Assembly (NCBI RefSeq): GCF_045066735.1
Contig: NZ_JBISHH010000013.1
Location: 124,001 to 188,000 of the forward strand
Direction: 5' to 3'
DNA: 64,000 nucleotides
From: Algibacter sp045066735
GTDB taxonomy: Bacteria > Bacteroidota > Bacteroidia > Flavobacteriales > Flavobacteriaceae
Each line of letters starts with the position of its first letter. Position 1 is the first letter of the stretch. This document shows, piece after piece, positions 1 to 8,277 of this stretch. The notes under the pieces were generated by a model. The model did not search any database. It was not told the DNA's origin and worked only from the letters and a program-made list of their open reading frames with translations. The position numbers and the translations under genes were made by a program.

Positions 1-14
1 TTTGTAAATAACGC

Positions 15-902
15 CTACAAAAATTGTTTTGAAACCTTTTCGGCTTTTCTGTTTTCCGAGTAATCGTAAAAACCTTCGCCCGATTTTACACCCAGTTTTC
101 CTGCATTAACCATATTGACTAATAGTGGGCAAGGTGCATATTTTGGGTTTTTAAAACCGTTGTACATCACGTTTAAAATAGAAAGACAAACATCTAGGCC
201 GATAAAATCGGCTAATTGTAGTGGTCCCATAGGGTGCGCCATACCAAGTTTCATTACCGTGTCTATTTCATTTACGCCAGCAACGCCATTGTATAAGGTT
301 TCTATGGATTCGTTTAACATAGGCATTAAAATACGGTTTGCTACAAATCCAGGATAATCGTTAACTTCTACAGGAGTTTTACCGAGTTTAACGGAAAGCT
401 CCATGATGGTCTTAGTAACCGCATCACTGGTGTTGTAACCACGAATAATTTCAACTAAAGCCATAATGGGCACCGGATTCATAAAATGCATACCAATTAC
501 GTTTTCTGGTTTCTTTGTTACGGCAGCAATTTGCGTAATAGAAATAGAGGAGGTATTGGTTGCTAAAATGCAGTTAGGCTCGCAAACATCACTCAGTTGT
601 TTAAAAATTTTCAGTTTTAAATCGAGGTTTTCGGTTGCTGCTTCTAAAATTAAATCGGTGTTTTTTACACCGTCAGGTATTGCTGTATGTGTGGTTATAT
701 TGGCAAGCGTATTATTTTTATCGGTTTCGGTAATTTTTTCTTTAGTCACCATGCGATCTAAATTTTTCGCAATAGTATCCATGCCTTTTTTAAGTGCTGC
801 TTCACTAATATCGATAAGGTTTACGCTAAAACCACTTTGCGCAAAAGTATGCGCAATGCCATTTCCCATGGTGCCTGCGCCAATAACTGCTATGTTTTTC
901 AT
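15..902 (-). CDS. hbd: 3-hydroxybutyryl-CoA dehydrogenase
   Basis: A 295-aa NAD(P)-dependent 3-hydroxyacyl-CoA dehydrogenase that interconverts 3-hydroxybutyryl-CoA and acetoacetyl-CoA in the cytosol, in fatty acid, phenylacetate or butanoate metabolism. The N-terminal Rossmann motif GAGTMGNG is at residues 8-15. NTSS is at 116-119, and the catalytic His lies in GMHFMNP at about 139. The C-terminal 3HCDH dimerisation domain follows (PGFVANRILMPMLNE around 184). Length matches single-domain bacterial family members rather than the long FadB fusion. It is followed on the same strand by nothing visible, because the window edge is 14 bases away. The oxidoreductase at 981-1940 lies 78 bases upstream on the same strand and could be co-transcribed. 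The family assignment is secure; the physiological substrate chain length is inferred. Confidence 0.93.
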   Translation of the reverse strand: MKNIAVIGAGTMGNGIAHTFAQSGFSVNLIDISEAALKKGMDTIAKNLDRMVTKEKITETDKNNTLANITTHTAIPDGVKNTDLILEAATENLDLKLKIFKQLSDVCEPNCILATNTSSISITQIAAVTKKPENVIGMHFMNPVPIMALVEIIRGYNTSDAVTKTIMELSVKLGKTPVEVNDYPGFVANRILMPMLNESIETLYNGVAGVNEIDTVMKLGMAHPMGPLQLADFIGLDVCLSILNVMYNGFKNPKYAPCPLLVNMVNAGKLGVKSGEGFYDYSENRKAEKVSKQFL

Positions 903-980
903 TCTGGTAATTTTTTTTATTTCCGCGTAAGCGAAAACATTAAACTATTTAGAATTTCTATTGCTTAAGCTACGGTTGTA

Positions 981-1940
981 TTAAAAGCAATTAATAATTT
1001 GTGTGGCAACGCGCAAAGCTTCTGTGCCATCGTGCAAGGTTACAACTGGTGTGGTGTTGGTGTTAATGGCATGTGCAAAAGTTTCCAATTCATCTAAAAT
1101 AGAGTTATTATCGGCTACCTTCGGGTTGTCAAAATAAATTTGTTTTTTAACGCCTTCAGCATTTTGTAACACCATATCAAAATCTCCAGGTACTTCTGGC
1201 GCGTCTTTCATTTTAACGACTTCGCATTTCTTTTCAAGAAAATCTACAGAAATATAAGCGTCCTTTTGGAAAAAACGTGCTTTACGCATTTTTTTGAGTG
1301 AAATTCTGCTTGCTGTAAGGTTGGCAACACAGCCGTTTTCGAACTCTAAACGTGCATTGGCAATATCTGGTGTGTCGCTAATTACAGAAACACCACTGGC
1401 AGAAATATGTTTTACTTTAGATTTTACAACGCTTAAAATAATATCGATATCGTGTATCATTAAATCTAAAACCACAGGTACATCGGTGCCACGCGGATTA
1501 AATTCTGCTAAACGATGCGTTTCAATAAACATCGGTGATTTTATATCGTCTTTTATGGCTAAATAAGCAGGGTTAAAGCGCTCTACATGACCAACTTGAC
1601 CGCGTAAATTGTTTTCGGCTAATAGCTGTCTAATATGTTCAGCTTCTTCAACGGTATTAGTAATTGGTTTTTCTATAAAAACATGCTTACCCTTTGCTAT
1701 AGCTCGCTTTGCGCAATCGTAATGCGATAGGGTTGGGGTTACAATATCTACCATATCTACAGCGTCGATTAAGGCGTCTATTGAATTGAAAAATTTGTAT
1801 CCAAACTCGGCTTCTACCAATTTTCCGTTGGCTTCATCGGCATCATAAAACCCGACAAGATTATATTTTTCAGATTGATTAAGTAGTCTTAAATGAATTT
1901 TTCCAAGATGACCAGCACCAAGTACTCCAGCGTTTAGCAT
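981..1940 (-). CDS. Gfo/Idh/MocA family NAD(P)-dependent oxidoreductase
   Basis: A 319-aa protein with an N-terminal Rossmann fold (GVLGAGHLGKIH from residue 5), the family EKP motif at 90-92 and an HD pair near 163 in the C-terminal alpha/beta domain. These proteins oxidise or reduce sugars, inositols or related cyclic substrates using NAD(P). The substrate cannot be read from the sequence. The gene is 78 bases upstream of the 3-hydroxybutyryl-CoA dehydrogenase on the same strand and may form an operon with it, although the functional link is not obvious. No signal peptide is present, so it is cytosolic. Confidence 0.88.
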   Translation of the reverse strand: MLNAGVLGAGHLGKIHLRLLNQSEKYNLVGFYDADEANGKLVEAEFGYKFFNSIDALIDAVDMVDIVTPTLSHYDCAKRAIAKGKHVFIEKPITNTVEEAEHIRQLLAENNLRGQVGHVERFNPAYLAIKDDIKSPMFIETHRLAEFNPRGTDVPVVLDLMIHDIDIILSVVKSKVKHISASGVSVISDTPDIANARLEFENGCVANLTASRISLKKMRKARFFQKDAYISVDFLEKKCEVVKMKDAPEVPGDFDMVLQNAEGVKKQIYFDNPKVADNNSILDELETFAHAINTNTTPVVTLHDGTEALRVATQIINCF

Positions 1941-2098
1941 AATAATAGGTTTTCAACAAAAATAACATAATTAAAACGTCCTTTTGCTTAATTGGGCTTA
2001 AAATTTTCTTCGGATTCTTGTTAAAAATAAATTCTTATAAAATTGTTTTACCCTTAGAAATCTTTGACTAATTTTAACCCTGTAAAACCTCCCGACCA

Positions 2099-2740
2099 TT
2101 GAAAGACACTTTTAGACACCAAGGATTAAGACAACAACTCGTTAATGTATTAAAAAACAAAGGCATAACCAACAATGCGGTTTTGGCTGCTGTAGCTAAA
2201 ATACCAAGGCATTTGTTTATGGATTCCAGTTTTTTAGATCACGCATATCAAGATAAAGCCTTCCCAATTGCTGCAGACCAAACCATATCTCAGCCTTATA
2301 CGGTAGCGTTTCAAAGTGAGTTAATGCAAATAAAACCTGGACATAAAGTTTTGGAAATTGGCACGGGTAGTGGATATCAAACCGCAGTTTTGTGCGAATT
2401 AGGAGCTAAAGTGTATAGTATAGAGCGTCAAAACGAGCTGTTTAAAAAAACGAGCAAGTTTTTGCCTAAATTAGGTTACCGACCTAAAAAACTCATTTTT
2501 GGCGATGGTTATATTGGTTTAAAAACCGAAGCGCCTTTCGATAGTGTTATTGTAACTGCTGGTGCGCCTTTTGTGCCAAGACCATTATTGAGTCAGTTAA
2601 AAATTGGTGGACGCTTAATTATTCCTGTGGGTGATGATGTTCAAATTATGACACTTTTTATTAGAAAAGGACCTAAAGAATTTGAGCAAGAAGAGTTTGG
2701 TGAATTTAGATTTGTACCCTTATTAGAGGATAAAAACTAA
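2099..2740 (+). CDS. pcm: protein-L-isoaspartate O-methyltransferase
   Basis: A 213-aa SAM-dependent methyltransferase that methylates isoaspartyl residues arising by deamidation of Asn or isomerisation of Asp, starting their repair. The substrate-recognition segment ISQPYTVA is at about 63-70. The SAM motif VLEIGTGSGYQTA is at 84-96, followed by the acidic post-I region (VYSIERQ). Length is typical for the family. The start is TTG; the next Met is residue 41, which would remove the conserved N-terminal helices, so TTG is preferred. It converges on the PLP lyase gene at 2843, with a bidirectional terminator hairpin between them. Confidence 0.93.
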   Translation: MKDTFRHQGLRQQLVNVLKNKGITNNAVLAAVAKIPRHLFMDSSFLDHAYQDKAFPIAADQTISQPYTVAFQSELMQIKPGHKVLEIGTGSGYQTAVLCELGAKVYSIERQNELFKKTSKFLPKLGYRPKKLIFGDGYIGLKTEAPFDSVIVTAGAPFVPRPLLSQLKIGGRLIIPVGDDVQIMTLFIRKGPKEFEQEEFGEFRFVPLLEDKN

Positions 2741-2788
2741 ATCTATTTTTATTTCTTCTAAAATATTGATATACTTTATTTTAATACG

Positions 2789-2831
2789 AAAGAGTAAACC
2801 ACTAGTTTAACGCTAAGGTTTACTCTTTTTT
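2789..2831. terminator. Bidirectional intrinsic terminator between pcm and the PLP lyase gene
   Basis: A 12-bp stem pairs AAAGAGTAAACC (2789-2800) with GGTTTACTCTTT (2817-2828) around a 16-base loop. It is followed by a run of six T on the plus strand and preceded by A residues that give a short U tract on the minus strand. It lies between two convergent genes. Confidence 0.75.
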
Positions 2832-2842
2832 GTTGAAAATTA

Positions 2843-4042
2843 CTATAAAATATCTAAGGCAATCATGCAGGATTTCATGGTTTGGAAACTGCGTTCAATA
2901 TCATCATCTAAGCCTATAGAAAAACGAATTAAACCTTGCGATAGGCCCATTTCTTTTTGTTCGTCTTCTGGAATTTCGGACGATGTTGAGCTTCCTGGAG
3001 CGCTAAAAAGCGTTTTATAAAACCCAAGACTTACCGCTAAATATCCTAAGTTTTTATTCTGCATAAGTTCCATAAGTGCATTTGCTTTTTCAGTAGAACC
3101 AACATCAAGCGTTAACATACCGCCAAAACCATAAGCCGTGTTCATTATGCTTTTAAATAGTGTGTGTGATGGGTGTGAGGTTAAACCAGGATAAACGGTT
3201 TTTAAACCCAATTGCTCAAATCTTTCAGCTAAATACAGCGCGTTTTTACTGTGCTGCTGCATTCTAATGTGTAGTGTTCTTAGGTTTTTTAATACCGACG
3301 ATGCACGCAAACTATCCATGGTAGCGCCTAAAAGCATAGAAGCTCCGCTGTTTACGTTTCTTAAATCGTTAATAAACTCTTGTGTACCGCAGACCACACC
3401 ACCAACCGTATCGCTAGATCCATTAATAAACTTGGTTAAACTGTGTATTACAATATCGGCACCTAAAACGGCAGGTGATATAGATAGTGGCGAAAACGTA
3501 TTGTCTACCACTAATTTTAAATTATGCTTTTTAGCAAGAGCCGCTAAACCTTTAATATCGGCAACTTCTAGCAGCGGGTTGCTAACAGACTCGCAATACA
3601 ATACTTTAGTTTTTTCGGTAATAGCAGCTTCTACAGCGTCTAGCTTAGTGATATCTACAAAATTAGTAGCGATGTTAAAACGTGGTGTGAAATTTTTAAG
3701 AAACGCATACGTACCGCCGTAAATGGTTCTACTTGATACTATATGGTCGCCGCTACCGCATAATTGCAGCAAAACCGGAGTAATAGCGCCCATGCCAGAA
3801 GCTGAAACATTTGCGGTTTCTGTACCTTCCATTGCAGCTAAAGCTTTACCTAGATATAAATTAGAAGGCGAGGAGTGGCGCGAATAGAGGTAGCAACCAT
3901 CGGCATTGCCTTCAAAGGTGTCAAACATGGTTTTTGCTGATAGAAAGGTGTATGTAGACGAGTCGGAAATGGAAGGGTTAACACCTCCAAATTCTCCAAA
4001 ATATTGTAAATCTTGTATGTTGTTTGCGGGTTTAAAAGCCAT
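2843..4042 (-). CDS. Cys/Met metabolism PLP-dependent enzyme (methionine gamma-lyase-like)
   Basis: A 399-aa fold-type I PLP enzyme of the cystathionine gamma-synthase / methionine gamma-lyase family. Visible landmarks are the phosphate-binding YSRHSSP (53-59) and SGMGA (82-86), the PLP-pyridine Asp at about 180 in VVDNTFS, and the Schiff-base Lys at about 204 in HSLTKF. The enzyme probably cleaves or forms a C-S bond in a sulfur amino acid; gamma-lyase versus synthase activity cannot be decided by eye. It is divergent from an Lrp/AsnC regulator (4202) across 159 bases containing paired repeats, an arrangement that usually means the regulator controls the enzyme in response to an amino acid. 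Confidence 0.88.
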   Translation of the reverse strand: MAFKPANNIQDLQYFGEFGGVNPSISDSSTYTFLSAKTMFDTFEGNADGCYLYSRHSSPSNLYLGKALAAMEGTETANVSASGMGAITPVLLQLCGSGDHIVSSRTIYGGTYAFLKNFTPRFNIATNFVDITKLDAVEAAITEKTKVLYCESVSNPLLEVADIKGLAALAKKHNLKLVVDNTFSPLSISPAVLGADIVIHSLTKFINGSSDTVGGVVCGTQEFINDLRNVNSGASMLLGATMDSLRASSVLKNLRTLHIRMQQHSKNALYLAERFEQLGLKTVYPGLTSHPSHTLFKSIMNTAYGFGGMLTLDVGSTEKANALMELMQNKNLGYLAVSLGFYKTLFSAPGSSTSSEIPEDEQKEMGLSQGLIRFSIGLDDDIERSFQTMKSCMIALDIL

Positions 4043-4057
4043 AGGTGGTTGTTTTAT

Positions 4058-4101
4058 GTTTTACACAAAGTAGGCTTATATTAGATTGTAAAACAAGTAG
4101 G
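4058..4101. promoter_or_regulatory. Candidate operator between the PLP lyase and Lrp genes
   Basis: The divergent intergenic region holds an 8-bp inverted repeat, GTTTTACA (4058-4065) and TGTAAAAC (4087-4094). Overlapping it is a direct repeat, ACAAAGTAGG (4065-4074) and ACAAGTAGG (4093-4101). The repeats are about 28 bases apart and close to the lyase start. The role as an Lrp binding site is inferred from position and symmetry only. Confidence 0.45.
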
Positions 4102-4201
4102 TTCTATTTTATAGGAAAATGAATCTATTTTAATTTAATTATTCGGAATATATTTCATTACATTGTTGTTTAAACCTTGTTTTTAAGAAATATTTTCGAT
4201 T

Positions 4202-4660
4202 ATGATTTTTGATGCTACCGATAAAAAACTGCTAGAGTACCTACAAATAGACAGTAAACAAACAAATAAGGCGCTTTCCAATAAATTAAACCTTTCGGTA
4301 ACAGCTGTTTACGAGCGTATTAAAAAACTTGAAAAAGCCGGTTTTATATCAGGTTATATTGCTTTGGTGAATAAAAGTAAAATTGAACGTGATTTTGTTG
4401 TGTTTTGCCACGTAAAACTTGTGCAGCACAGTCAAGATTACGTGGTAAAGTTTGAAAAAGAAGTGGCTAAGCTGTACGAAGTGCTGGAGTGTTACCATTT
4501 AAGTGGTGAATACGATTATTTACTTAAGGTTGTCGTTAAAGATATGGTGGCTTTTAGAGCTTTTATGGTAGAGAAGTTAACTTCCATAAATCATATAGGA
4601 AGTACGCATAGTATGTTTGTTATAAATGAAGTGAAATATACTACAACAATCAGTTTTTAG
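4202..4660 (+). CDS. Lrp/AsnC family transcriptional regulator
   Basis: A 152-aa protein with an N-terminal AsnC-type helix-turn-helix (residues about 5-60, DKKLLEYLQIDSKQTNKALS, then LSVTAVYERIKKLEKAGFISGY). A C-terminal RAM ligand-binding domain follows (about 70-145, with the LSGEYDYLLKVVVKD core). Length is standard. It is divergently transcribed from the Cys/Met PLP enzyme and is probably its amino-acid-responsive regulator (inference from context). Confidence 0.92.
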   Translation: MIFDATDKKLLEYLQIDSKQTNKALSNKLNLSVTAVYERIKKLEKAGFISGYIALVNKSKIERDFVVFCHVKLVQHSQDYVVKFEKEVAKLYEVLECYHLSGEYDYLLKVVVKDMVAFRAFMVEKLTSINHIGSTHSMFVINEVKYTTTISF

Positions 4661-4803
4661 CCGAAAAGCATCATGTTTAGGCGGTTTATTTAAGGTTTTT
4701 CATACAAGAGAGGGCTTTGTTTTCTAATAGTGTTAAACTAATTTAAGAGGCGTAAATCTTTTTACTACATTAGCGGAAACCTAACCATTTTAACCAAATA
4801 TTT

Positions 4804-5322
4804 ATGAAGAATTTAGTGTGCATTATTTTAGGCTTTGTTATAGGAGCTGCATTAACTTATTATTTTTGTCCAAGGCCATTAGAAGGCGCTGTGGCAGAAA
4901 TTGATAACCCAACCGGAACCATTACAATTCTAGAAGCGACAGAATTAAGTGCGAATTGGGAGAAAAACAATCCAAAAGAAATAGACTCTACAATAGAGTT
5001 AGATGATAATTCTAAAAGAAAGCCCATGCGTTCTGTAATGTGGAGCTTAAAAAACATTGAAGATTATATCGCTTTCGCTGAAAAAGAATCGGACAGTGTA
5101 GGCTATACCATGACGGGTTTACGCGTATACTTGGGTAATTACGGAAAAAACGGAAAACCTGGTAAGAAAAACAGAAACACCATGTTTGTTGTACCAACTG
5201 GGCACAAAAAAACAGATAAAGCAAGTAGTTTAAATATTTCATTTTTTGGAGATGCAGATGATGATATCCCAGTGGACCCATTGAATGAAGCAGGAGGTGG
5301 TGAGACGGGATATCCTAGGTAA
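4804..5322 (+). CDS. Hypothetical membrane-anchored protein, first gene of a sensor cassette
   Basis: A 172-aa protein I do not recognise. The N-terminal 20 residues form one hydrophobic segment (VCIILGFVIGAALTYYF), so the rest is probably periplasmic or extracellular, anchored by an uncleaved signal. The body is charged. A Gly/Lys-rich stretch follows LRVYLGNYGKNGKPGKKN, and the tail is Gly-rich and acidic. Only 7 bases separate it from the multi-spanning protein at 5330, whose 3' end overlaps a histidine kinase gene. The three look like one transcription unit. A sensory role for this protein is inference. Confidence 0.75.
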   Translation: MKNLVCIILGFVIGAALTYYFCPRPLEGAVAEIDNPTGTITILEATELSANWEKNNPKEIDSTIELDDNSKRKPMRSVMWSLKNIEDYIAFAEKESDSVGYTMTGLRVYLGNYGKNGKPGKKNRNTMFVVPTGHKKTDKASSLNISFFGDADDDIPVDPLNEAGGGETGYPR

Positions 5323-5329
5323 ATAGACT

Positions 5330-6034
5330 ATGAACGAATTTTTATTAACATATAAAAATACGATTTCATTTGGTATAGAGATTTTAGCAGCTGTTACAGG
5401 TTTAGTGCTTTTTAAAAAGTATAAACTTGAAGCTGCTAAGTTTTTTATATACTTTTTAGTTTATTTGTCTATTTGTGATTACTTATCAAGTTATGCTCGT
5501 TATGTTAAAGATGATGGCTTGTTTAGCTTTTTGGAAGGTACTATGTTTGCTAAAAACTATTGGTGGACTACTTTGTATTGGAAAATTGGAGCAATTATGT
5601 TTTTTGTTTTTTATTATCATAAAATTTTAAAAACTACTATTTTTAAACGGATACTTAAAATAAGTGGTTTTAGTTTTCTTTTATTTTCAATTAGTTATGT
5701 TGCTTTAAACTGGGACAAATATTTTATCATGTTTTTTCCTTCTATTAGTGTTTTTGGGGCTTTTATTATTTTTTTATGCACTGTTTGCTATTTTATCGAA
5801 GTTTTGAAGAGCGATAAAATACTTACCTTTTACAAATCGCTAAATTTCTATATTAGTTTTGCTATTTTTATTTGGTGGCTAATTATTACACCTTTAGTGT
5901 TTTACGATGTGTATATGAGCCGTTTAGACTGGAATTTTATATTTTTAAGATGGCAAATTTATTTAATTGCCAACATTACTATGTATTTAACTTTTACCTT
6001 TGCTTTAATATGGTGCAAACCGGAGAACGATTAG
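5330..6034 (+). CDS. Hypothetical multi-pass inner-membrane protein
   Basis: A 234-aa, strongly hydrophobic protein with about six or seven predicted membrane spans along its full length (for example near residues 15-27, 38-60, 82-100, 110-125, 131-155, 172-190 and 210-230). It is Phe/Tyr/Trp rich, and no catalytic motif was recognised. It follows the anchored protein at 4804 by 7 bases. Its 3' end overlaps the probable histidine kinase start at 6010 by 25 bases, indicating translational coupling. It may be the membrane sensor partner of that kinase (inference). Confidence 0.75.
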   Translation: MNEFLLTYKNTISFGIEILAAVTGLVLFKKYKLEAAKFFIYFLVYLSICDYLSSYARYVKDDGLFSFLEGTMFAKNYWWTTLYWKIGAIMFFVFYYHKILKTTIFKRILKISGFSFLLFSISYVALNWDKYFIMFFPSISVFGAFIIFLCTVCYFIEVLKSDKILTFYKSLNFYISFAIFIWWLIITPLVFYDVYMSRLDWNFIFLRWQIYLIANITMYLTFTFALIWCKPEND

Positions 6035-6810
6035 CAAGTACTGCTTCCGAGAGATATTTATTAATTTATATGGTTGCCGTTTTGGTCATTATCACGGCTT
6101 TGGTGGTGGTGTTTTTTGTGGTGTTTTTAAAACGAAAAAACAAATTGCTCGAAGATCGTATAAAGCAGCAACAGGCTTTTGAGTCGGAAATTGCACGTGC
6201 ACAAACAGAAACGCAAGAGCAAACCTTAAAGAATATAGGTTGGGAGCTGCACGATAATGTTGGGCAGTTGTTATCTTTTGCAAGTATGCAATTAAGTATT
6301 TTAAAAATGCAGGTCGATGCCGATGTGCGTGATAAATTTAAAGATACTACTGCTGCAATAAGTGAGAGTTTATCAGAGGTGCGAGCGCTTTCTAAAACTC
6401 TAAATAATGAGGTGGTTTTAAATATTGGTTTCGAGAAATCGATTTCTAATGAGTTAAACCGACTTAATAAACTAAAGTTCGCTTCCGCGGAATTAAAAGT
6501 TGTTGGAGACAAGATTGAGTTTGAAGATAGAAAGCACGAAATTATTATATTTAGAATTCTTCAGGAGTTTTTATCTAATACCGTGAAATATTCTCAAGCC
6601 GAGAACTTAAATGTTATTTTAGAATACACCGATAAAAATTTAAAAATCACAGCTAAAGATGATGGTGTAGGCTTTAATATGGATACTGCAGAGAAGGGTT
6701 CTGGCTTAATTAATATGCGTAGCCGTGCTAACTTAATTGGCGCTGCTTTTAGTTTAGAATCGCAACCTGAGCATGGTGTAAGCTTAATTTTAGATTACCC
6801 TTTGCTGTAA
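6010..6810 (+). CDS. Sensor histidine kinase, HisKA_3 type, orphan
   Basis: A 266-aa kinase starting at ATG 6010. The longer reading from 5872 lies wholly inside the preceding membrane-protein gene and adds no recognisable domain. A membrane span (about 18-40) is followed by a coiled segment (43-75), then the HisKA_3 dimerisation helix with phospho-acceptor His at about 81 (NIGWELHDNVGQ). The HATPase_c domain follows, with N-box FLSNTVKYSQA, G1 DDGVGF and G2 GSGLINMRSR. This family (NarX/DesK-like) normally phosphorylates a LuxR-type response regulator, but none is encoded next to it. The next gene is a convergent aldehyde dehydrogenase. The very short extracytoplasmic part suggests sensing through the upstream membrane protein. 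Confidence 0.88.
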   Translation: MVQTGERLASTASERYLLIYMVAVLVIITALVVVFFVVFLKRKNKLLEDRIKQQQAFESEIARAQTETQEQTLKNIGWELHDNVGQLLSFASMQLSILKMQVDADVRDKFKDTTAAISESLSEVRALSKTLNNEVVLNIGFEKSISNELNRLNKLKFASAELKVVGDKIEFEDRKHEIIIFRILQEFLSNTVKYSQAENLNVILEYTDKNLKITAKDDGVGFNMDTAEKGSGLINMRSRANLIGAAFSLESQPEHGVSLILDYPLL

Positions 6811-6837
6811 TAGTCCTCGTTTTATTTTCTTTTAATT

Positions 6838-8217
6838 TTATGTGAAGTATTTAAAAAATAACTTCAGCCATTTAAGTTTGTCTTGGTATGGCGCATAGCG
6901 CACCGGAGGATCTATCCAGTTTTTGCGATTTACAATGGCTTTATGGTGCGAAAACGTATCGAAACCAAACTTGCCATGGTAATTTCCCATGCCGCTAAAA
7001 CCAACGCCTCCAAAGGGGAGTTTGTCGTTTCCGAAATGCATAAGTGTATCGTTTATTACGCCGCCACCAAAACTAAACCTTTCAATTAATCCTTTGGAAA
7101 AGGCTTTATTGTTCGAGAATACATAAAAGGCTAATGGTTTTTCATATTGAGAAATTACAGATTCAATATCTTGTTCGGTTTCATAAGTAAGTATCGGTAA
7201 AATAGGTCCGAAAATTTCTTCTTTCATTACAGGGCTATCCAAATCGGGATTATCTAGTAGTGTAGGTGCTATGTAGCACGTGGTTTCATCTATTTCTCCA
7301 CCAAAACTAATGGTTTCTTGGTTTAGCATATTTGCCAGACGCTGGGTGTTTTTCCGGTTTATAATTCTAGGAAAATCTTCCGAAGCTTTAATGTCGTTAC
7401 CGTAAGCTTGTTTTATTTCTTCAATTAAAGCCTTTGTAAAATCTGCTTTTATCTGTTTTTTAACTAAAATATAATCTGGTGCAATGCAGGTTTGTCCAGC
7501 ATTTAAAAATTTGCCCCAAACTACGCGTTTGGTGGTTAGTTTTAAATCTACAGTATCATCTATAATACATGGTGATTTTCCACCTAATTCTAAAGTAACT
7601 GGTGTCAGGTGTTTTGCGGCAGCCTGAGCTATAATTTTTCCAACGGAAACACTTCCTGTAAAGAAAATATAATCCCAACGTTGGTTTAGTAAGGCCGTGG
7701 CAACATCTACGCCGCCTTCTATGCTAGTTACTAGTCCCTCAGGAAATACATTTTTTACTATTTTGGAGATGAGTTTAGAAGTGTTTTCGGTGAGTTCGCT
7801 TGGTTTTAAAACTACAGTATTACCTGCGGCAATGGCTAGAATTAGAGGTTCTAAAGCTAAAATAAACGGGTAATTCCAGGGTGAAATAATTAAAACGCCA
7901 CCATAAGGTTCTTTGTAAATAAAGCTGCTTGCCGGAAATAGGAGTAGACTGCTAGATACGCGTTGTGGTTTTGCCCATTTTTTTAGATTTTTAATCACCA
8001 AATTTAATTGAGACATCACCATGCTGTATTCGCTTAGGTAAGTTTCAAATTCCGATTTTTTAAAGTCTAATTTTAAGGCGTTAAAAACCGCTTGCTCGTT
8101 AGCTTCTAATTCTTCTTTTAAAGCTTTTAATATTGAAATTCGAAACGCAACAGATTTTGTTTTTCCAGATTTAAAATACTCTTTTTGCTTGACGATAATT
8201 TCAGGAATAGCTTTCAA
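6838..8217 (-). CDS. Aldehyde dehydrogenase family protein
   Basis: A 459-aa NAD(P)-dependent aldehyde dehydrogenase, close to the class 3 (ALDH3) subfamily in length. Visible motifs are the cofactor-binding PWNYPF, FTGSVSVGKIIAQAA, the catalytic Glu in LELGGKSP and the catalytic Cys in NAGQTCIAPDY. EIFGPILPIL and a late PFGGVGFSGMGNYHG follow. It oxidises medium or long-chain aliphatic or aromatic aldehydes to acids; the substrate is not determinable here. The C-terminus is somewhat hydrophobic (LKWLKLFFKYF), as in membrane-associated ALDH3 proteins. It converges on the kinase gene with only 27 bases between them and no clear terminator. Confidence 0.92.
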   Translation of the reverse strand: MKAIPEIIVKQKEYFKSGKTKSVAFRISILKALKEELEANEQAVFNALKLDFKKSEFETYLSEYSMVMSQLNLVIKNLKKWAKPQRVSSSLLLFPASSFIYKEPYGGVLIISPWNYPFILALEPLILAIAAGNTVVLKPSELTENTSKLISKIVKNVFPEGLVTSIEGGVDVATALLNQRWDYIFFTGSVSVGKIIAQAAAKHLTPVTLELGGKSPCIIDDTVDLKLTTKRVVWGKFLNAGQTCIAPDYILVKKQIKADFTKALIEEIKQAYGNDIKASEDFPRIINRKNTQRLANMLNQETISFGGEIDETTCYIAPTLLDNPDLDSPVMKEEIFGPILPILTYETEQDIESVISQYEKPLAFYVFSNNKAFSKGLIERFSFGGGVINDTLMHFGNDKLPFGGVGFSGMGNYHGKFGFDTFSHHKAIVNRKNWIDPPVRYAPYQDKLKWLKLFFKYFT

Positions 8218-8277
8218 ATGGCGAGAGGTTTTTAGTTGAAGTTAAAAGGTGTTTTTAAAAATGGTAACATTTTGATT

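Noticed and set aside
466..930. 154-aa frame antisense to 3-hydroxybutyryl-CoA dehydrogenase
   Set aside because: Shadow of a well-supported enzyme gene; hydrophobicity arises from the complement of its codons.
3267..3722. 151-aa frame antisense to the PLP lyase
   Set aside because: It is the complement of a clear PLP enzyme gene and has no family features.
5872..6009. 46-residue N-terminal extension of the histidine kinase frame
   Set aside because: It lies fully inside the coding region of the preceding membrane protein, has no domain resemblance, and the ATG at 6010 gives a normal membrane-span start.
6066..6512. 148-aa frame antisense to the histidine kinase
   Set aside because: A Ser/Cys/Phe-rich shadow of the kinase gene with no recognisable domain.
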